Below, piece after piece: positions 62,601 to 64,000 of a stretch of 64,000 bases of DNA. Every line of letters starts with the position of its first letter. Positions within the stretch are counted from its first letter, which is position 1. The notes below the pieces were generated by a model that saw only the letters and a program-made list of their open reading frames with translations, had not been told where the DNA came from and did not search any database. Origin of the DNA: Torymus aiolomorphi (lineage: Eukaryota > Arthropoda > Insecta > Hymenoptera > Torymidae); NCBI GenBank assembly GCA_036365515.1, contig CM070877.1:9581101-9645100 (forward strand). The letters run 5' to 3'. The position numbers and the translations under genes were made by a program.

Positions 62601-63292
62601 TGTAATTTTCATACAATTATAATAAAAATGCAGCATAAAGTGTATTTGTCTCACCCTTCCTATACTTTATAGTAATTTTTATTACAGTTATAATAAAATT
62701 TACTACAACATTTTTCTCAGTGTATGAGGTGATGTAAGACTTATTTCATAAAAATATACACGACGGAAGTTCGTGCGGGAAAAAATTGCTATTTCTTCCG
62801 CACACAGTAGAGCTACTCATTATTCTCTGCACGGAATAAAATTTTCCTAGCAAATATTGCTGCTATTTGCGTGGCGATTCATACGGTTATTTTTCTTCGC
62901 AATCAAGCTTACTTTTAAAAAACAACAATTCCCACAATACCTCCAACTTTTCCTCTATTATACCACTCTTAAAAAAAAAAATACCTCACTAACCTCATTA
63001 TGCGCCGCATCTGCTGCTCTGTCCACAGGTGAAGATTTGGTTCCAGAACCGTCGGGCGAAGGCGAAGCGTCTGCAGGAGGCGGAGCTGGAGAAGCTGAGG
63101 CTGTCGGCGCGTCCGCTGCTGCACCCGAGCTTCGGCTCGAGCCTGATGTTCCCGGGCGTCGGTCCGCCGGGCTCGCACGGAGCGAGCGCCATGCCGCCGT
63201 TCCTCGCGGCGGCCATCTCGCAGCAGACGCACGCCGCTGCGGCCGCCGCCATGTTCATGACGCCGCCCTCCACCGGCCGGCATCGGCCCTAA
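48192..63292 (+). CDS. Dr: Drop / muscle segment homeobox (Msx-class homeodomain transcription factor), three exons
   Basis: The coding sequence joins 48192-49224, 59105-59301 and 63029-63292, giving 497 residues. An in-frame TAG lies six bases before the ATG. The protein has, in order, a Gln-rich stretch (23-35), an eh1 Groucho-type motif [10 protein letters not shown] (61-70), an acidic segment (239-265), a Pro/His-rich stretch (322-340) and the homeodomain (367-426). Before the homeodomain stands [16 protein letters not shown], a signature of Msx proteins, and after it comes EAELEKLR (427-434), also conserved in Msx. Residues W414, F415, N417 and R419 of helix 3 are intact. Family knowledge: Msx proteins are nuclear repressors that pattern the dorsal nervous system and muscle; Drosophila Drop/msh is the insect orthologue. 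The splice phases (1, then 0) agree at all junctions. The C-terminus after the homeodomain is short (71 residues) and ends with poly-Ala and GRHRP. Alternative 3' exons cannot be excluded. Confidence 0.93.
50240..51340. other. Intronic skew unit
   Basis: C/A-rich at 50250-50460; core 50480-51130 with a CT run (50489-50512) left and GA stretch (50965-50990) right; G/T-rich 51130-51300. ORFs on both strands across it lack domains. Confidence 0.55.
51560..53140. other. Intronic skew unit, long core
   Basis: C/A-rich at 51580-51830. The core at 51850-52860 has an 18-base CG run near 52031-52048, a CTA/CTG run near 52127-52150, GA near 52180 and CT near 52417-52432. G/T-rich 52920-53130. Confidence 0.45.
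53380..54459. other. Intronic skew unit
   Basis: C/A-rich at 53390-53580 leads into a CT run at 53584-53612. The core continues to 54050 with a GA run at 53910-53924, and the long G/T-rich arm is at 54120-54450. The ORFs here read through dinucleotide runs. Confidence 0.55.
54460..54711 (+). repeat. Tandem duplication, 126-base unit, two copies
   Basis: Both copies (from 54460 and 54586) start TTTAACCTTTACTAGGGATT and end in a TAGCGAYRTAG word. They differ by substitutions and a short T-run change. Each contains TTTTTTCYTCCGTGTA-like sequence, resembling the ends of the 12948-type MITE family. Confidence 0.85.
56210..57720. other. Intronic skew unit with many TAATTA/CAATTA sites
   Basis: A/C-rich at 56210-56560, core 56560-57340 with GA near 56812 and several TTAATTA, CAATTA and TAATTG words (56720-57310), then G/T bias to 57700. 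TAATTG/CAATTA fits the known Msx/homeodomain core, so this is a candidate enhancer. No measurement supports it. Confidence 0.4.
58010..58760. other. Intronic skew unit
   Basis: C/A-rich at 58030-58250; core 58250-58500 with CT left (58313) and a GA run right (58476-58498); G/T-rich 58500-58740. Confidence 0.5.
59105..59301 (+). CDS. Dr: Drop exon 2
   Basis: Encodes residues 345-410: the conserved CTLRKHK lead-in and homeodomain positions 1-44, ending in LTETQ. The acceptor is TTTCAG and the donor CAG then GTATAT. The exon stops at homeodomain position 44/45, a well-known intron site in homeobox genes. The track frame starting at 59140 is only part of this exon and runs into intron 2. Confidence 0.92.
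60130..60718. other. Intronic skew unit, clear
   Basis: The C/A-rich arm at 60150-60430 contains runs of CCAC and AACC. A short CpG core is at 60430-60600, and the G/T-rich arm at 60600-60710 is cut by the adjoining hairpin insertion. Confidence 0.55.
60719..61149. mobile_element. Foldback transposon with 8-bp target duplication (hAT-like)
   Basis: The arms (about 60725-60892 and 60973-61135) are inverted copies with only a few differences in about 165 bases. Each end is G-rich outside GTCCAAAGTTTAGACG, and the right-hand run is longer (12 or more C). TGCTGAGA stands immediately outside both ends (60711-60718 and 61150-61157), an 8-base target duplication as made by hAT and P-type elements. 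It has no ORF. The high arm identity suggests recent insertion. Confidence 0.88.
61970..62033 (-). repeat. Degenerate tRNA-like segment (SINE head or pseudo-tRNA)
   Basis: On the minus strand it reads GTAAGTGGTTAGCGCGTCCG and later GGTTGCAGGTTCTATCCCA. These match the D-arm/box A region and the T-arm/box B region of a tRNA, at roughly normal spacing. Neither the acceptor stem nor the D-stem pairs well, so a working tRNA is unlikely. The element may be a MITE that captured a tRNA-derived SINE. Confidence 0.55.
62401..62463 (+). repeat. 21-base tandem repeat, three copies
   Basis: The unit is TACGCTACAAAATAAAATTT plus A, repeated three times with one base change, inside the 61716-62725 element. 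Confidence 0.9.
63029..63292 (+). CDS. Dr: Drop exon 3 (coding part)
   Basis: Encodes residues 411-497, starting [16 protein letters not shown] (rest of homeodomain helix 3), then the Msx-type EAELEKLR and an Ala-rich tail. TAA at 63290-63292. The acceptor is GTCCACAG, in phase 0 with exon 2. Overlapping ORFs in other frames (62857-63297 plus, 62969-63283 minus) are shadows. Confidence 0.92.
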   Translation: MKIWFQNRRAKAKRLQEAELEKLRLSARPLLHPSFGSSLMFPGVGPPGSHGASAMPPFLAAAISQQTHAAAAAAMFMTPPSTGRHRP

Positions 63293-64000
63293 ACTAGTGC
63301 AGAGTTAGTGCATGGTGATGATGATGATGATGATGATCTCAGTGGTGCGCGGGTGCTGTCACTTTTTCGATGCTTCTAGGGAGCTGAAGTTGTTGATGCT
63401 CGTTTTTGCAAGTTGAAGGGAGTTTGATTTTGACGAAAACGGGAAGATTGATTTTTTTCGGAATATTCATACAGTAAGTCTAGCTGTGAAAGAAGAAATC
63501 TTATCGGGTTGTTTTGAGAAATAAGTGGATTGCTACTTTCAGATAAATTTATCAAATTGTAAGCTGTTTTTCGGCTTCTGTCTGATATGAGATAATTGAA
63601 ATTTATTATACTCATATTGTATATGGAACTGCTTCAGACTGGCATCAAAGTAAATCAAGTTAGTTTCTCCGGAATTCTGAATTTCGGAAGATAACTAACA
63701 AGTGACGAAGTCAGGGTAAATCGAAATTATGAGGAACGTCCCTGAACGAAAGTATCTAAAAAGTGACCGCAAAACTATATATATAGTATCGAAAGATTTC
63801 GAGCGAAATACCTTGAATTAATATGATGTACCGTAAAAGTTTTTGTGCGACACGTGACGTGAATTCGGCGCAGCGAATATAACTAACCGTTCATTGATTT
63901 CTGAGAAATTCGTTCTGAACTCAAAGCGTATTACGATTCCCAAGAACAATGCGCGCTTAATGGAATCGTTTGCCTGTATCATCAAGTTAGCCTCGTTTGA
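63293..64000 (+). other. Presumed 3' UTR and downstream flank of Drop
   Basis: A GAT trinucleotide run at 63315-63336 follows the stop. No AATAAA signal was seen before the window ends, so the transcript may run past it. The minus-strand ORF at 63376-63615 has no domain. Confidence 0.4.

Larger units (their letters stand above)
61716..62725. mobile_element. 1-kb element with CACTGAGA-type inverted ends
   Basis: The left end (T)ACACTGAGAGAAATGTTGTA is matched at right by the complement of ACACTGAGAAAAATGTTGTA, continuing for about 35 bases. Inside lie a minus-strand tRNA-like segment (61970-62033), a 21-base tandem repeat (62401-62463) and many GTAATTTTTA words. The ends belong with the 12948 and 26925 elements. 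It lacks coding capacity. Confidence 0.7.
59302..63028 (+). other. Drop intron 2, 3.7 kb
   Basis: Begins GTATAT and ends GTCCACAG. It contains an AT-rich stretch to 60130, one skew unit (60130-60720), a hairpin element (60719-61149), and a 1-kb inverted-ended element (61716-62725) carrying a tRNA-like segment. No other exon was recognised. Confidence 0.88.

Noticed and set aside
62857..63297. 146-codon ORF in another frame over Drop exon 3
   Set aside because: It runs through intron 2 and the acceptor; the 63029 frame carries the homeodomain helix 3.

Overview
The window looks like insect nuclear DNA, most likely from a hymenopteran and perhaps a small parasitoid wasp. The evidence is spliced homeobox genes of arthropod type, long non-coding stretches rich in CpG and in GA/CT, AT and GC dinucleotide runs, and many small foldback or MITE-like elements. 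The species cannot be named from the sequence.

Two developmental regulators frame the window, head to head and about 47 kb apart. On the minus strand, 567-1296 is the first coding exon of a protein with an N-terminal eh1 (Groucho-binding-type) motif; its other exons lie left of the window, so its family is not settled. On the plus strand, 48192-63292 is a complete three-exon Msx-class homeobox gene, Drop/muscle segment homeobox (497 residues), whose phase-checked splices rebuild an intact homeodomain. The leader region of Drop is CpG-dense and holds several short upstream ORFs, the last of which overlaps the main start codon as ATGA. Only relics of coding sequence lie between the genes: a 5'-truncated LINE with a reverse-transcriptase tail (about 14.14-14.93 kb) and a pogo-like DNA element with a PHD-finger scrap (44.93-45.86 kb).

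The rest is non-coding and strikingly organised. About 37 times in 64 kb, roughly every 1-3 kb, the plus strand runs through an A/C-rich, G-poor arm, then a CpG-rich core with GA/CT runs, then a G/T-rich, C-poor arm. Composition skew therefore jumps from negative to positive at each core. The polarity is the one known for divergent transcription or bidirectional replication from the core, and CT runs tend to sit left and GA runs right within a core. AT-rich spacers separate the units and hold nearly all the recognisable mobile DNA: hairpin elements at 23.7, 24.1, 34.7, 36.0, 40.0 and 60.7 kb, and a MITE family with CACTGAGAAAA-type ends at 12.9, 26.9, 45.9 and 61.7 kb. These calls were made by eye without computation.

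The likely joint picture is a regulatory domain around an Msx gene, perhaps part of a remnant NK homeobox cluster, with a dense lattice of candidate open-chromatin or initiation elements between transposon-bearing spacers.
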